From: Chitinophagaceae bacterium
GTDB taxonomy: Bacteria > Bacteroidota > Bacteroidia > Chitinophagales > Chitinophagaceae
NCBI GenBank assembly: GCA_017307735.1
Contig: JAFKGR010000006.1
Span: forward strand, 162,360-226,359
Length of the DNA stretch: 64,000 bases
Direction of reading: 5' to 3'
Shown here: piece after piece, positions 53,791 to 62,319 of the stretch
Position numbering within the stretch: position 1 is the stretch's first letter
Layout of the letters: every line of letters starts with the position of its first letter
Position numbers and translations under genes: made by a program
The notes under the pieces: generated by a model
The model's input: the letters and a program-made list of their open reading frames with translations, nothing else
What the model was told of the DNA's origin: nothing
The model's database searches: none

Positions 53791-54291
53791 ATGGATATCC
53801 GCAACCATACACCGGCAGAAGGTAACAGGATGTCCGGGGAACAGGGTCGCCCGGAGCGGATAAAGGAATATATCCGGCATAATCTTTCCGCTGACCTGGG
53901 TGCGGATTCCGTTTCCGAAAAATTCGGATTGAGCATTTCCTCCCTGCTGCATATTTTTAAAAAACATGAACGGCAAACCTACCGGCAGTATATAGAGCAC
54001 GCGAGGATGCAGGCGGCCTTTGACCTTATCGCCAACCGAGACAAAAGAGTGAAGGAAGCTATGTATGCAACAGGCTATAAAGTTAAGTCCACTTTCATCG
54101 CGCTTTTAAAAGAGCATTCGGATATTCACCGGGTTATTTTCGTCAGTAATTGCAGGAAACGCTACCATTTTGCAGGAAACGCTACCTTTTTTCGCCTGAC
54201 TTCTGCCCGGACATGGATGAACTTTGTAATGGTAAAACAAAGGGACTCCGGCATCGCGGCAAAAGAATTGCAAAAAGGGGGGCACAAATGA
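53791..54291 (+). CDS. Short AraC-type HTH protein without effector domain
   Basis: The 166-residue product is nearly all AraC-type DNA-binding domain: ERIKEYIRHNLSADLGADSVSEKFGLSISSLLHIFKKHERQTYRQYIEHARMQAAFDLI...VKEAMYATGYKVKSTFIALLKEH (residues ~25-110). No ligand-binding N-terminal domain is present. After LLKEHSDI the sequence (RKRYHFAGNATFFRLTSARTWMNFV) no longer looks like the family, and its DNA carries a 20-bp tandem repeat (54151-54190), so the tail may result from decay. However, the stop overlaps the next gene's start as ATGA, as in coupled genes. The start is the ATG at 53791; a TTG at 53749 would add 14 residues. Confidence 0.7.
   Translation: MDIRNHTPAEGNRMSGEQGRPERIKEYIRHNLSADLGADSVSEKFGLSISSLLHIFKKHERQTYRQYIEHARMQAAFDLIANRDKRVKEAMYATGYKVKSTFIALLKEHSDIHRVIFVSNCRKRYHFAGNATFFRLTSARTWMNFVMVKQRDSGIAAKELQKGGHK
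54151..54190. repeat. Two 20-bp tandem repeats near the AraC-like gene end
   Basis: The copies TGCAGGAAACGCTACC at 54151 and 54171 (20-bp period, one mismatch over the unit) lie about 100 bp upstream of the MauE-like start. The spacing is two helical turns. Confidence 0.6.
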
Positions 54292-54731
54292 AAAAGAAAA
54301 TACCTGATATTATTTGCGGATTGTTAATCCTGTTGTTTGCTTATACGGCCTTCAACAAATTATTGGATATCCATCGGTTTGAAACCGTATTAAGCATGGC
54401 CCCACTGATCGGTAAATATTCCCCTCTGTTTGCTATACTAATTCCTTCGTTAGAATTGACGATTGTTCTTTTGGTGCTATTGCCGAGAACACAACGAATA
54501 GGTTTGATCTCTGCTTTCACCTTGTTGATTCTATTTACTGCTTATCTGATCTATATGGTACTTAGCTATCCGAATCTACCCTGTTCCTGTGGAGGTGCTA
54601 TCCAACAATTGAGTTGGAAGCAGCATATAGTATTTAATATTTTTTTCATCCTGCTGGGTATGGTTGGCATTTACTTTCATCACAACCTACCTATCAATAA
54701 ACATGACCAAGCATTTTATGAACAACAATGA
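54288..54731 (+). CDS. MauE/DoxX-like redox-associated membrane protein
   Basis: This 147-residue protein has four hydrophobic helices and the cysteine pair CSCGG before the last one (YPNLPCSCGGAIQQLSWKQH). The pattern matches MauE-like proteins, which occur next to thioredoxin-like genes and are linked to disulphide formation. The strong Shine-Dalgarno-like AAGGGGGGCAC precedes the ATG at 54288, and the stop of the upstream AraC-like gene overlaps this ATG as ATGA. A small secreted protein gene follows at 134 bp. Confidence 0.8.
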   Translation: MKKKIPDIICGLLILLFAYTAFNKLLDIHRFETVLSMAPLIGKYSPLFAILIPSLELTIVLLVLLPRTQRIGLISAFTLLILFTAYLIYMVLSYPNLPCSCGGAIQQLSWKQHIVFNIFFILLGMVGIYFHHNLPINKHDQAFYEQQ

Positions 54732-54865
54732 AACTATTTATTGCAATAAACAGGAAGAAAGCTGAAAACCTGTAAGAGAGTAAGCAAAATTTGGTAACCA
54801 ATATTGTTTTAAAGGAAGCAATACAATCAATGGCATTTTTATTAAATCATTTTAAATTTTCAGAT

Positions 54866-55219
54866 ATGAAAAAAAACATAACAGGCATAGTTGCCGTTCT
54901 ACTTGGTATTTTACTGGCATTTGGTACGAGTGCCTTTAAACAGACCAATAAGCATCATAAAAATGTGAAAGCTGATACTGAATATTATTTTCAATTTATG
55001 GGAAGCCATGGAAATGAAAGTAATCCCTCTTTGTGGAAGGAAATCAGTTCCACAGATTATATTGACTTAGATTGTCCCGGGCAAAATGAAGGATGCAAAA
55101 TTATCAGTAGCTCCGTAACCGGAACCGCACCAAACAGGCACCCATCTTCTGTTCCTGTTGATGTCAATAGTAAACCAACAACAGTTTCTCCAACTTTGGA
55201 TGCTGAATATAAAAATTAG
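54866..55219 (+). CDS. Small secreted protein, DUF6520-like
   Basis: The 117-residue product has a signal-peptide-like N-terminus (MKKNITGIVAVLLGILLAFG). The mature part, from about residue 35, has exactly two cysteines in YIDLDCPGQNEGCKIIS and a Ser/Pro/Thr-rich tail. It resembles DUF6520-type proteins often found beside MauE-like genes in Bacteroidota; this assignment is from memory of the family pattern. With MauE and TlpA nearby, a disulphide-bonded secreted peptide or small protein is a reasonable inference. Confidence 0.6.
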   Translation: MKKNITGIVAVLLGILLAFGTSAFKQTNKHHKNVKADTEYYFQFMGSHGNESNPSLWKEISSTDYIDLDCPGQNEGCKIISSSVTGTAPNRHPSSVPVDVNSKPTTVSPTLDAEYKN

Positions 55220-55242
55220 CATATCTAATGGAATATCGGTGC

Positions 55243-55281
55243 AAAGAAGCGGATGCTCAAATGACGTTCCGCTTCTTTTTA
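55243..55281 (+). terminator. Terminator between the convergent units
   Basis: The 11-bp stem AAAGAAGCGGA (55243-55253) / TCCGCTTCTTT (55268-55278) with a 14-nt loop is followed by T residues. It ends the small secreted protein transcript; the SusD stop lies just beyond it. Confidence 0.7.
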
Positions 55282-56658
55282 TTAATATTCATTTTGAGGA
55301 ACCTTACTACTGATGATATCCAACGGAAGTGGTAATGCATACCGGTTATCGTTTGGTGGAAGGGAATATAGTTTTCCATCCATAATTCTTGTTAGGGTAA
55401 TATTTGCACCTTCTTTATTCAACCGTTTAATATCCATCCACCTTAGTCCCCGGAATATTAATTCTTTTCTCCTTTCTTTTAGTATTAAGTTTAGTGCATC
55501 CTCAGCAGTAGCAGCTTCGAATGGAACAAAAAAGCCTGCTTTCCATCTCTTTTCCATTAAAGCATTCAGATTATTTAAAGCGGCATCCTTGTTATTTAAT
55601 CTCGCTTCACATTCCGCCCTCGTCAGAAATACTTCATCTGCAGCCACGCCTGTAAAAAGAGAAGTACGATTTCCATTATAGGTCCCCTTAAAGGTAAAGC
55701 CAGGAGTAGCCTTAGCAAAAAATGCAGCTTTCCTTAGATCATATTCATCAAAAGAGTTAAACAAAACTGTATCCACTCTTTCGATTGATGGATATATATT
55801 ACTAAAAGAGTAACCTGAAATTATTTTTTGAAATACAACCTCCGGGTTCAATTGTTTGAAAGGGCGTGTAGCAGAACTTATATTTACCACAGCAGGATCG
55901 TTATAGTCCATTAAATCATTTTTTAGCTGTAAAGAAAGGTTTGAATACTTGAGGGCACTATCGTACTTTCTCATTGATAAATAAGTACGTGCGAGATAAG
56001 CATAGGCGGCAGGCTTTGATGGCCTGGTTGCACTTTGTGGAATGGAAGGTAATAAAGCTGCTGCATTTTTGAAGTCTGAAATTATTTTATCGTATGTGTC
56101 AAGCAAAGTAGCTCTTACGGATATGGCATTAAAGTCAGATACAGTTCTCAACACAATTCCATAATCTTCACTGGCCGTACTCTCATCATAAGCTTTTGAA
56201 AAAATCCATGCAGTGTGCAGGAAAGTTTGCGCCCTGAAAAACAGTGCTGAACCTTTAACATTATCCCATTGTGTTTGATTTAATTCATTTCGTTTGATCG
56301 TTTCAATATTCTCCAATGCAAGATTGCAGAAATAAACTGCATCGTACAATCTTCCCCAATCATTGCCTGATTGATAGGTGTAATCCGAATTTTCCCATAG
56401 ATACGCTTTCTTTTGCATATCTAAAAGAGTATTATAAGTTTGTTGAGGTAAATAATAGTTGTCTGCTGACGCTTCATCCCATGAAGCGTCAGCATTATTC
56501 ATAAATACCTGGTAGTCTAAAACGGCCTGTAACCCTTCTATTGTTGAAGGAAGTAGTAATGATTTATCAGGCTTCGCATCTAAATATTTTTTACAGGAAA
56601 TACTGCAAGCTATTACAAGCAAGCCGATTATGATATGTATTTTATTCATTTTTTTCAT
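55282..56658 (-). CDS. SusD/RagB-family outer-membrane lipoprotein
   Basis: This 458-residue surface lipoprotein partners the SusC-type porin in nutrient capture. The signal ends at a lipobox (VIACSISC) and the mature protein starts CKKYLDAKPDKSLLLPSTIEGLQAVLDY, a typical SusD N-terminus. TPR-like helices follow (RAQTFLHTAWIFSKAYDE, RPSKPAAYAYLARTYLSMRKYDSALKYS), and RRKELIFRGLRWMDIKRLNKEG lies near the C-terminus, all strong SusD signatures. It is separated from the SusC stop by 2 bp. The ligand is unknown; no glycoside hydrolase is adjacent. Confidence 0.95.
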   Translation of the reverse strand: MKKMNKIHIIIGLLVIACSISCKKYLDAKPDKSLLLPSTIEGLQAVLDYQVFMNNADASWDEASADNYYLPQQTYNTLLDMQKKAYLWENSDYTYQSGNDWGRLYDAVYFCNLALENIETIKRNELNQTQWDNVKGSALFFRAQTFLHTAWIFSKAYDESTASEDYGIVLRTVSDFNAISVRATLLDTYDKIISDFKNAAALLPSIPQSATRPSKPAAYAYLARTYLSMRKYDSALKYSNLSLQLKNDLMDYNDPAVVNISSATRPFKQLNPEVVFQKIISGYSFSNIYPSIERVDTVLFNSFDEYDLRKAAFFAKATPGFTFKGTYNGNRTSLFTGVAADEVFLTRAECEARLNNKDAALNNLNALMEKRWKAGFFVPFEAATAEDALNLILKERRKELIFRGLRWMDIKRLNKEGANITLTRIMDGKLYSLPPNDNRYALPLPLDIISSKVPQNEY

Positions 56659-56660
56659 TT

Positions 56661-59600
56661 TTAAAAGTTAACCCGTAATCCGAGTGCAAAAGTTTGCGGC
56701 GGATAAATAGAAGCAGGGTAATCAGGATCAATACCATCTTTGTTGGCTCTCCATAAAATGCCGAGATTAGATGCATTCAAATAAACCTGTATCCTGCGAA
56801 ATGGCAATCTTTGCAGCCCTTTAGTTTCAAGATTGTAACTCAGGTTGATAAATTGAAGACTTACATGATCTCCTTTCAATACAGTTGCGGTTGATAAGAG
56901 GTAAAATTGGTCTCTCCCCGATATATTGGGATAGGTCATAGAAGGTACATTGGTATTTTTTTCATCACCAGCGACCTGCCATCTCTTTGCGAATTCGGTA
57001 TTCCCAATTCCATAATTGAACAACTGATCATAAGAAAGGGCTGATTTTCTGAAATAATAGCCGAGCTTATAAGTAATATTTACTGTTAAGTTGATCCCCT
57101 TCCATTTAAAAGTATTGGCAATGGCACCAAAAAATTCAGGAGTGGCAGAGCCACTGTATATAAGACTATCAGGACTGTTCATAGAATTGAAAATTGAATA
57201 ATATTCGGTGCTTAATTGCTTATTGAGGTATCCCTGCGGGTTACCATTTGTAGGATCAAGTCCCCCCCACCTGTAGCTATTGATTGCATAGAGCGACCGT
57301 CCTTTTATTGGAGAGATCGTTTGTCCGAATCCGGCCTGATAAATAGCTCCCTCCGGATAATAATATTTGGTGGTTTTACTTACATTGTAGTTAAAAATAA
57401 AATTAGTATTCCAGTTGAACAGGCCACTGATATTCTGAGATTGTAGTGTAATGTCAACACCATCGCTTAAAGAGTTGGCTATATTTTTAGTAACAGTATT
57501 ACTTCTCAGTCCCGCAGTATAATCAATAGGCGAAGGTCCGAAAAGATCGATACCTTTCTTACGATAATATTCCAGGCTTCCGGATATTATATTGTTATGG
57601 AATGAAAAGTCTATGCCGAAGTTAAAGGTTCCGATCTTTTCCCATTTTAGATCAGGATTGCCAAACTGGCTTACCTGAGCTCTCTCAAATCCAGTGACGC
57701 GGTCAATTCCCACATAAGTTAATGTCGTAACAGCTGACCTGCTTTGATCTACAATACCGCTAAAGCCATAAGTGGCTCTTAATTTCAAATAAGGAAGTAA
57801 GGTTATTTTATAAAACCTCTCCCTGGAAATATTCCAGCTTATACCGGCAGAACCAAAAGGGTTCCACTTATCATTCGTATTTACACCGAATAGATTTGAA
57901 GCATCCTTTCTGATACTTCCGGAGAGGGTATATTTTTCCTGGTAAGTATATGCTGCGTTTGCAAAGGTCGAAACATACCGGTTGGTTTTTTCAGTAAAAG
58001 AAATACCGTCCGGAATAGGTTGCGGGTTTCCTGTAACATAATCGGGATAGGAGTTTCGGAAATCTACACTTCCTGAAGTTGACAGGTCATCATCATACCC
58101 ATAAACAATATTCCCATCTGAAGTTGTTTTAATCTGTCGCACCTCACCTCCGGCAATAGCCACCAGTTCATGCTGCCTCCATGTTTTTGAAAAATTAAAC
58201 TGCCCTCTTACATTTTGTGAATTTTCTATACGATTGGAGGTGCTTAATATTCCACCAAGGGGAATTATATAATTAACAACACCGGTAAAAGGATCAGGCT
58301 CACTATAAAGGTTTATCATGTTCCTGGCCACGAAACTTTGTTCATCTGCAAGATTTTTAGAAGTGTTTCTCTGTTGTTGATATTGATAGGTAATGGCGGC
58401 ATTCAGCGATTCTGTAAAATTATATTCCATTCTGATATTGGCTATTATATCCTGCAAATATGTTTTCGTATTATTATGTTTATAATCTTCAAGGGGATAA
58501 TAATCCCAGTTTAGCAGTTTTCCTCCGCCGGCGGTGTCTGTGTAGCTTTTTCGATAAATAATATCAACCGGTAACGGATTTCCGTTACCATCAGCGAAAC
58601 TCAGATAGGGAACGGGCTTGCCTCCGACACTTATATCTCCATACCTGGGCTTCCCACTTCCCGTATTGGTATTAGTATATAAAACACCGATGCCCAATTG
58701 AAGATTTTTGAAAGGCCTGTAAGTATTCTCAATATGCAGGTTGACACGATCCCATTTGTTACCAAGCTGTCCAATATCTTTATTATAACCACCTGATACC
58801 AGCCAGGCGATGTTATTACCGCCTCCTCGCAGATTCAATGAATATTGTTGCGTAACGGCCTGCTGATACATGTATTTATTGTAGCCATTACGGATATCCA
58901 TTTTTTTAAGAGCATTTATTTGTGAAGCTGAATCTTCAGGTGAAATATTGCCATTTTGCCGGTTTAGAAATACTGTTACTGCAGGAGAAAGTGCTGTCTC
59001 GCTTACTGAATTGATGATGTTATTGTATGCACCGTTATTGAATAACATCTGTTCAACGTTAATGTAATCAGCGGGATCCATTTGTGGCATGTAAAACAGG
59101 TCAGGCTTTTTTGTAACGATCACATCTGTGTGAAATTCAATTTCTACCGGTTGGTTGAACCTGCTTTTCTTTGAGGTGATCACTACTACTCCATTGCCGG
59201 CTCTTGTTCCCCAGATAGAGGCAGATGAGGCATCTTTAAGAATGGTGACACTTTCAATGTCGTCGGGGTTAATATTATTAATGTCTCCTTCGTAAGGAAA
59301 GTAGTCTAATACAATTAAAGGGTCCTGTGAACCATTGATGGAATTGATACCCCTGATATTAAAATCCAATTGCCTGTTTGCTGACGGCAGCTTGGTATTG
59401 TCAAACAAAACGCCATTTGCCACTCCATCCAGCCTGTTTAAAATATTGGTTCCTGACTGCAGGTTTAATACCTCGTTTGATATTTTTGTAAATGACCCTG
59501 TGGCCCGTTCTTTCGGTAATTGCTGATATCCTGTATTCACTTTTACTTCCTCCAATTCTTTCGCAGATACTGACAGAGTAATAATCAGCGGGCCGGCTTC

Positions 59601-59861
59601 ACTTAATGGGATTGGCAGGTATTGCGGAAGATAGCCTACATGTGATATAACAAGCGTATCCGGAAAGAATGGCTTACTCACGGAAAAGTTGCCATTTGAA
59701 TCAGCAATAATGGTTTCTTTATTATGTAAAAAATATACCGATGTACCTGGTATTGGTTGTTGACTTGTATTAATAATTTTGCCAATAATTTTTGTTGCTT
59801 TCTGTTGTGCAGATACCCATAATGGCAGCATTATTAAAAGGACAATAAATTTCAGTTGCAT
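56661..59861 (-). CDS. SusC/RagA-family TonB-dependent receptor
   Basis: The 1066-residue outer-membrane protein has a signal peptide (ending PLWVSAQ) and an N-terminal carboxypeptidase-regulatory-like domain (IIGKIINTSQQPIPGTSVYFL...LVISHVGYLPQYLP). The plug domain carries the SusC signature QDPLIVLDYFPYEGDINNINPDDIESVTILKDASSASIWGTRAGNGVVVITSKK, and a long beta-barrel ends in FALGLRVNF. The STN domain is absent. It is co-transcribed with susD downstream (2 bp apart) and with the TlpA-like gene upstream (33 bp). Confidence 0.96.
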   Translation of the reverse strand: MQLKFIVLLIMLPLWVSAQQKATKIIGKIINTSQQPIPGTSVYFLHNKETIIADSNGNFSVSKPFFPDTLVISHVGYLPQYLPIPLSEAGPLIITLSVSAKELEEVKVNTGYQQLPKERATGSFTKISNEVLNLQSGTNILNRLDGVANGVLFDNTKLPSANRQLDFNIRGINSINGSQDPLIVLDYFPYEGDINNINPDDIESVTILKDASSASIWGTRAGNGVVVITSKKSRFNQPVEIEFHTDVIVTKKPDLFYMPQMDPADYINVEQMLFNNGAYNNIINSVSETALSPAVTVFLNRQNGNISPEDSASQINALKKMDIRNGYNKYMYQQAVTQQYSLNLRGGGNNIAWLVSGGYNKDIGQLGNKWDRVNLHIENTYRPFKNLQLGIGVLYTNTNTGSGKPRYGDISVGGKPVPYLSFADGNGNPLPVDIIYRKSYTDTAGGGKLLNWDYYPLEDYKHNNTKTYLQDIIANIRMEYNFTESLNAAITYQYQQQRNTSKNLADEQSFVARNMINLYSEPDPFTGVVNYIIPLGGILSTSNRIENSQNVRGQFNFSKTWRQHELVAIAGGEVRQIKTTSDGNIVYGYDDDLSTSGSVDFRNSYPDYVTGNPQPIPDGISFTEKTNRYVSTFANAAYTYQEKYTLSGSIRKDASNLFGVNTNDKWNPFGSAGISWNISRERFYKITLLPYLKLRATYGFSGIVDQSRSAVTTLTYVGIDRVTGFERAQVSQFGNPDLKWEKIGTFNFGIDFSFHNNIISGSLEYYRKKGIDLFGPSPIDYTAGLRSNTVTKNIANSLSDGVDITLQSQNISGLFNWNTNFIFNYNVSKTTKYYYPEGAIYQAGFGQTISPIKGRSLYAINSYRWGGLDPTNGNPQGYLNKQLSTEYYSIFNSMNSPDSLIYSGSATPEFFGAIANTFKWKGINLTVNITYKLGYYFRKSALSYDQLFNYGIGNTEFAKRWQVAGDEKNTNVPSMTYPNISGRDQFYLLSTATVLKGDHVSLQFINLSYNLETKGLQRLPFRRIQVYLNASNLGILWRANKDGIDPDYPASIYPPQTFALGLRVNF

Positions 59862-59894
59862 TTGGTTAATTTAAAAAGTGAATAATTTTGTGAT

Positions 59895-61202
59895 TTACCC
59901 GGGCAATGAGTGTAGGTCTTTCAAAACAGTTACATCAATCAACCTCGTTTCTTCCTTTATCTTAAAACCTGCATTGGTAAGGCTTTCAATGATTGCTTTT
60001 GTGTCAGAAAGATTATAAGGTAGCTCCAGGCTAATATTGGCCTGTAAGTCTGATTCATCAATTATCGGTAATGAAGAAAAACTATTTAATAACTGAACAG
60101 CAGAGGCAACAGGATAATTATGTATAAACTTGTGCAGTGTTTCTTTTTCGATATCTACCAATTTGGGAATATTTTCTCTTGCTATCGCTTTCCCGATCTC
60201 TGGGGATGCGTTTAATACAATGCATGGTAACTGACGTTTTTCAATAACGGCAGTCACTTTAAAAATACGTTCCAGGTCTTCGCGCATATTCTGATACATC
60301 TCTCTCTCTGTAGAAGGAGGAATAGTAAGATCGTAACAATAGGAATGGGAATACTTTGAGGTGTCATTATAAAACGAATTGGAAAAAATTTCAGGGTGCA
60401 TAACTTCCAACACGATACGGTTATTGATAAAATATGGATCGCTTTCGTTTTGAAACGCACTCTTAAAAAGATCAAGCGCCGTAACATTAAATACATAAAC
60501 TCCAATGTTAAGCCCGGCTTCATTTATCCTCCTGCCCGCACCGTGCCAGCCTTCTGTGTATCCGGTTAAAAGACTTCTATATACGAGGTTATCGGTTGCC
60601 TGGCCATTTCCATTCCAGAATGGGGGCTTCTTTCTATTGAAATTTGTTTCATCTCTTTTTATATGACCAGAAAAATCTTTCCTTTCAATTGCAGCAGCAA
60701 TATTTGACCTGTTTAGTTCTAAAGGTGAAGTGGTCGCCAACAAATGCCCTTCCTGGTCAATCCACACATAGTGAGGGATAAACCTGTGAGGAAAATATTT
60801 ATATAGGATCGTATCACTTGTTATGATAGGAAGGCTATTTTTTAGTCCTGTCCTTGTCTCTCTTTTTTTAAAGAATAAGTTGATTTTATCAGCATTATCG
60901 CCAGTAGGTTTTGAATTAACCAGGAAAATTTGAATCTCATTTTTATATTCCTCCTGAAGGGAATCAGCGTGAGGGAACCCTGCAATGCAGGAACTGCACC
61001 AAGTAGCCCAGAAATCCAGTATTACGAGCTTGCCTTTTAAATCAGATAATCTTATTTTAGATGAAGGATAATTATAAACATTGGTGATGGTAATATCCGG
61101 CACCGTATCTCCTATAGTTAGCGGCTTTATATCCGGAGGCTGCTGCGCCTTCATCAACAGGCATAGCATTACCAGCACGCTCATAAGCGTTATTTTTTTC
61201 AT
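59895..61202 (-). CDS. Secreted TlpA-family thioredoxin-like protein with C-terminal extension
   Basis: A 435-residue exported protein (signal ending LMKAQ). Residues ~25-190 are a TlpA/thioredoxin domain: KGKLVILDFWATWCSSCIAG with the active-site pair C69/C72, and HRFIPHYVWIDQEG containing the cis-Pro region. The remaining ~240 residues are an extension with ERIFKVTAVIEKRQLPCIVLNASPE that resembles DUF3738-type secreted domains; this similarity is tentative. It is the first gene of the TlpA-SusC-SusD operon. A GC-rich hairpin lies in its upstream region (61252-61301). Confidence 0.88.
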   Translation of the reverse strand: MKKITLMSVLVMLCLLMKAQQPPDIKPLTIGDTVPDITITNVYNYPSSKIRLSDLKGKLVILDFWATWCSSCIAGFPHADSLQEEYKNEIQIFLVNSKPTGDNADKINLFFKKRETRTGLKNSLPIITSDTILYKYFPHRFIPHYVWIDQEGHLLATTSPLELNRSNIAAAIERKDFSGHIKRDETNFNRKKPPFWNGNGQATDNLVYRSLLTGYTEGWHGAGRRINEAGLNIGVYVFNVTALDLFKSAFQNESDPYFINNRIVLEVMHPEIFSNSFYNDTSKYSHSYCYDLTIPPSTEREMYQNMREDLERIFKVTAVIEKRQLPCIVLNASPEIGKAIARENIPKLVDIEKETLHKFIHNYPVASAVQLLNSFSSLPIIDESDLQANISLELPYNLSDTKAIIESLTNAGFKIKEETRLIDVTVLKDLHSLPG

Positions 61203-61251
61203 TGTACATAAGCATTTAAACTGAGAATAATTTTTTTATTAGTTCTTGCCG

Positions 61252-61301
61252 GGCCGGGCAGGCCGCAACACATGAGAAAACAAACGGCCTGCTGCCCGGC
61301 C
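61252..61301. promoter_or_regulatory. GC-rich hairpin in the leader of the TlpA-SusCD operon
   Basis: GGCCGGGCAGGCCG (61252-61265) pairs with CGGCCTGCTGCCCGGCC (61285-61301) around a 3-base bulge and 19-nt loop. It stands out from the AT-rich surroundings. On the minus strand it would lie about 50 nt before the 61202 start and could be an attenuator or protein site. No T-run follows in either direction. Confidence 0.55.
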
Positions 61302-61477
61302 GGGGTTTATTCAGGATTGCGGGGATGGCTGGAATACCATCTGTTATATTTAGCACAGCAATCACCTTTTAACGGACAACTCTCAAAATCTATAAAACAA
61401 TTATTAATTGGTATCACAAATGCAAATTGTAGAGATTTATCTGTTCTCAAAAGAAAATTGCTTCATTAGAAAGAAGT

Positions 61478-61511
61478 TTTGCTTCATATATCGGAAGTTT
61501 TAGTATGTTTG
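61478..61511 (+). promoter_or_regulatory. Promoter of the triple XRE gene set
   Basis: TTTG (61478-61481), a 22-bp spacer, then TATGTTTG (61504-61511) gives a near-ideal Bacteroidota -33/-7 arrangement, 15 bp before the ATG at 61527. Confidence 0.55.
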
Positions 61512-61526
61512 GTAAAATTATAAACT

Positions 61527-61910
61527 ATGAAAATTGAAGAAAACTTAAAATCAATTAGAGAAGTTCAAGGGAAAAGTCACAAGTTTGTTGCTGATGCATT
61601 GGGTATCTCTGAAAGTGACTACAAATTATATGAGATTGACGCTGAAAAACTAACTGTGGCACAACTTAAGACTATAAGCAGCGCTTTATCATGTTCCATG
61701 ACGGACTTGGTTGAAGAAGGAAACGCAATTGGACAAATCAAAAATTACTTCTATAACCATGCAGATAACAAAGGCACGAATATTAAGATTCAGGGGATCG
61801 ATCAGGAGGAGATTCGGAAAAGCTATAAGGAATTATATCAGGAAGAATTAAACCGCATTCCAAAACTGGAAAAATTATTAAGAGATAACAATATTGTATT
61901 TAACTATTAA
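61527..61910 (+). CDS. XRE-like regulator 1 of a tandem set (divergent HTH)
   Basis: A 127-residue protein with an XRE-type HTH (residues ~1-62: NLKSIREVQGKSHKFVADALGISESDYKLYEIDAEKLTVAQLKTISSAL). The HTH is less canonical than in its two downstream paralogs. It carries the shared motif NKGTNIKIQG at residues 81-90 and a C-terminal coiled segment IRKSYKELYQEELNRIPKLEKLLRDNNI. It is followed by two close paralogs with 8- and 11-bp gaps. Confidence 0.75.
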   Translation: MKIEENLKSIREVQGKSHKFVADALGISESDYKLYEIDAEKLTVAQLKTISSALSCSMTDLVEEGNAIGQIKNYFYNHADNKGTNIKIQGIDQEEIRKSYKELYQEELNRIPKLEKLLRDNNIVFNY

Positions 61911-61918
61911 TCGGAAAA

Positions 61919-62308
61919 ATGAGGGTGGGCGATAACATCAGGGAAATCCGGGAGGCGGAAAAAAATCTAAAGCGTGAGTATATAGCAAAGAGATTGAATA
62001 TTTCCACAAGGGCTTACGCTAACATTGAGAACAATACTTCAGACATAACCATTAACAGGTTAGAAGAAATTGCAAATATTCTTGATTGCAGCCCTCATTA
62101 CATATTAAGTTACAAAGAGGCTAAGAGTGAGTTTAAAAATTTCTTTCAAAATAATTACGGTAATAGGGGTACCAATATCATGTATCAGGGTGGCAATGTT
62201 CGAAGTGAGAATCAAATTTTGAGATTAAAGGATGAGTTATTGGAAAGCGAAAGAAAGCGTATAGCTTTACTTGAGGCACTATTAATAAAACACAATATTC
62301 ACTTTTAA
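61919..62308 (+). CDS. XRE-family regulator 2 of a tandem set
   Basis: The 129-residue protein has a canonical XRE HTH (residues ~3-63: VGDNIREIREAEKNLKREYIAKRLNISTRAYANIENNTSDITINRLEEIANIL), the shared motif GNRGTNIMYQG at residues 81-91 and a C-terminal coiled coil ending LLESERKRIALLEALLIKHN. It lies 8 bp downstream of regulator 1. Confidence 0.85.
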   Translation: MRVGDNIREIREAEKNLKREYIAKRLNISTRAYANIENNTSDITINRLEEIANILDCSPHYILSYKEAKSEFKNFFQNNYGNRGTNIMYQGGNVRSENQILRLKDELLESERKRIALLEALLIKHNIHF

Positions 62309-62319
62309 AAAATTTAATA

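Larger units (their letters stand above)
61203..61526. other. Divergent intergenic region with GC-rich hairpin and XRE promoter
   Basis: It contains the 61252-61301 hairpin and the promoter of the XRE genes (61478-61511). A plus-strand frame at 61272-61469 has no support as a gene. Confidence 0.5.

Noticed and set aside
61272..61469. Plus-strand frame of 65 residues between the TlpA and XRE genes
   Set aside because: It begins inside the hairpin loop, lacks a ribosome site or family features, and ends before the real XRE promoter.
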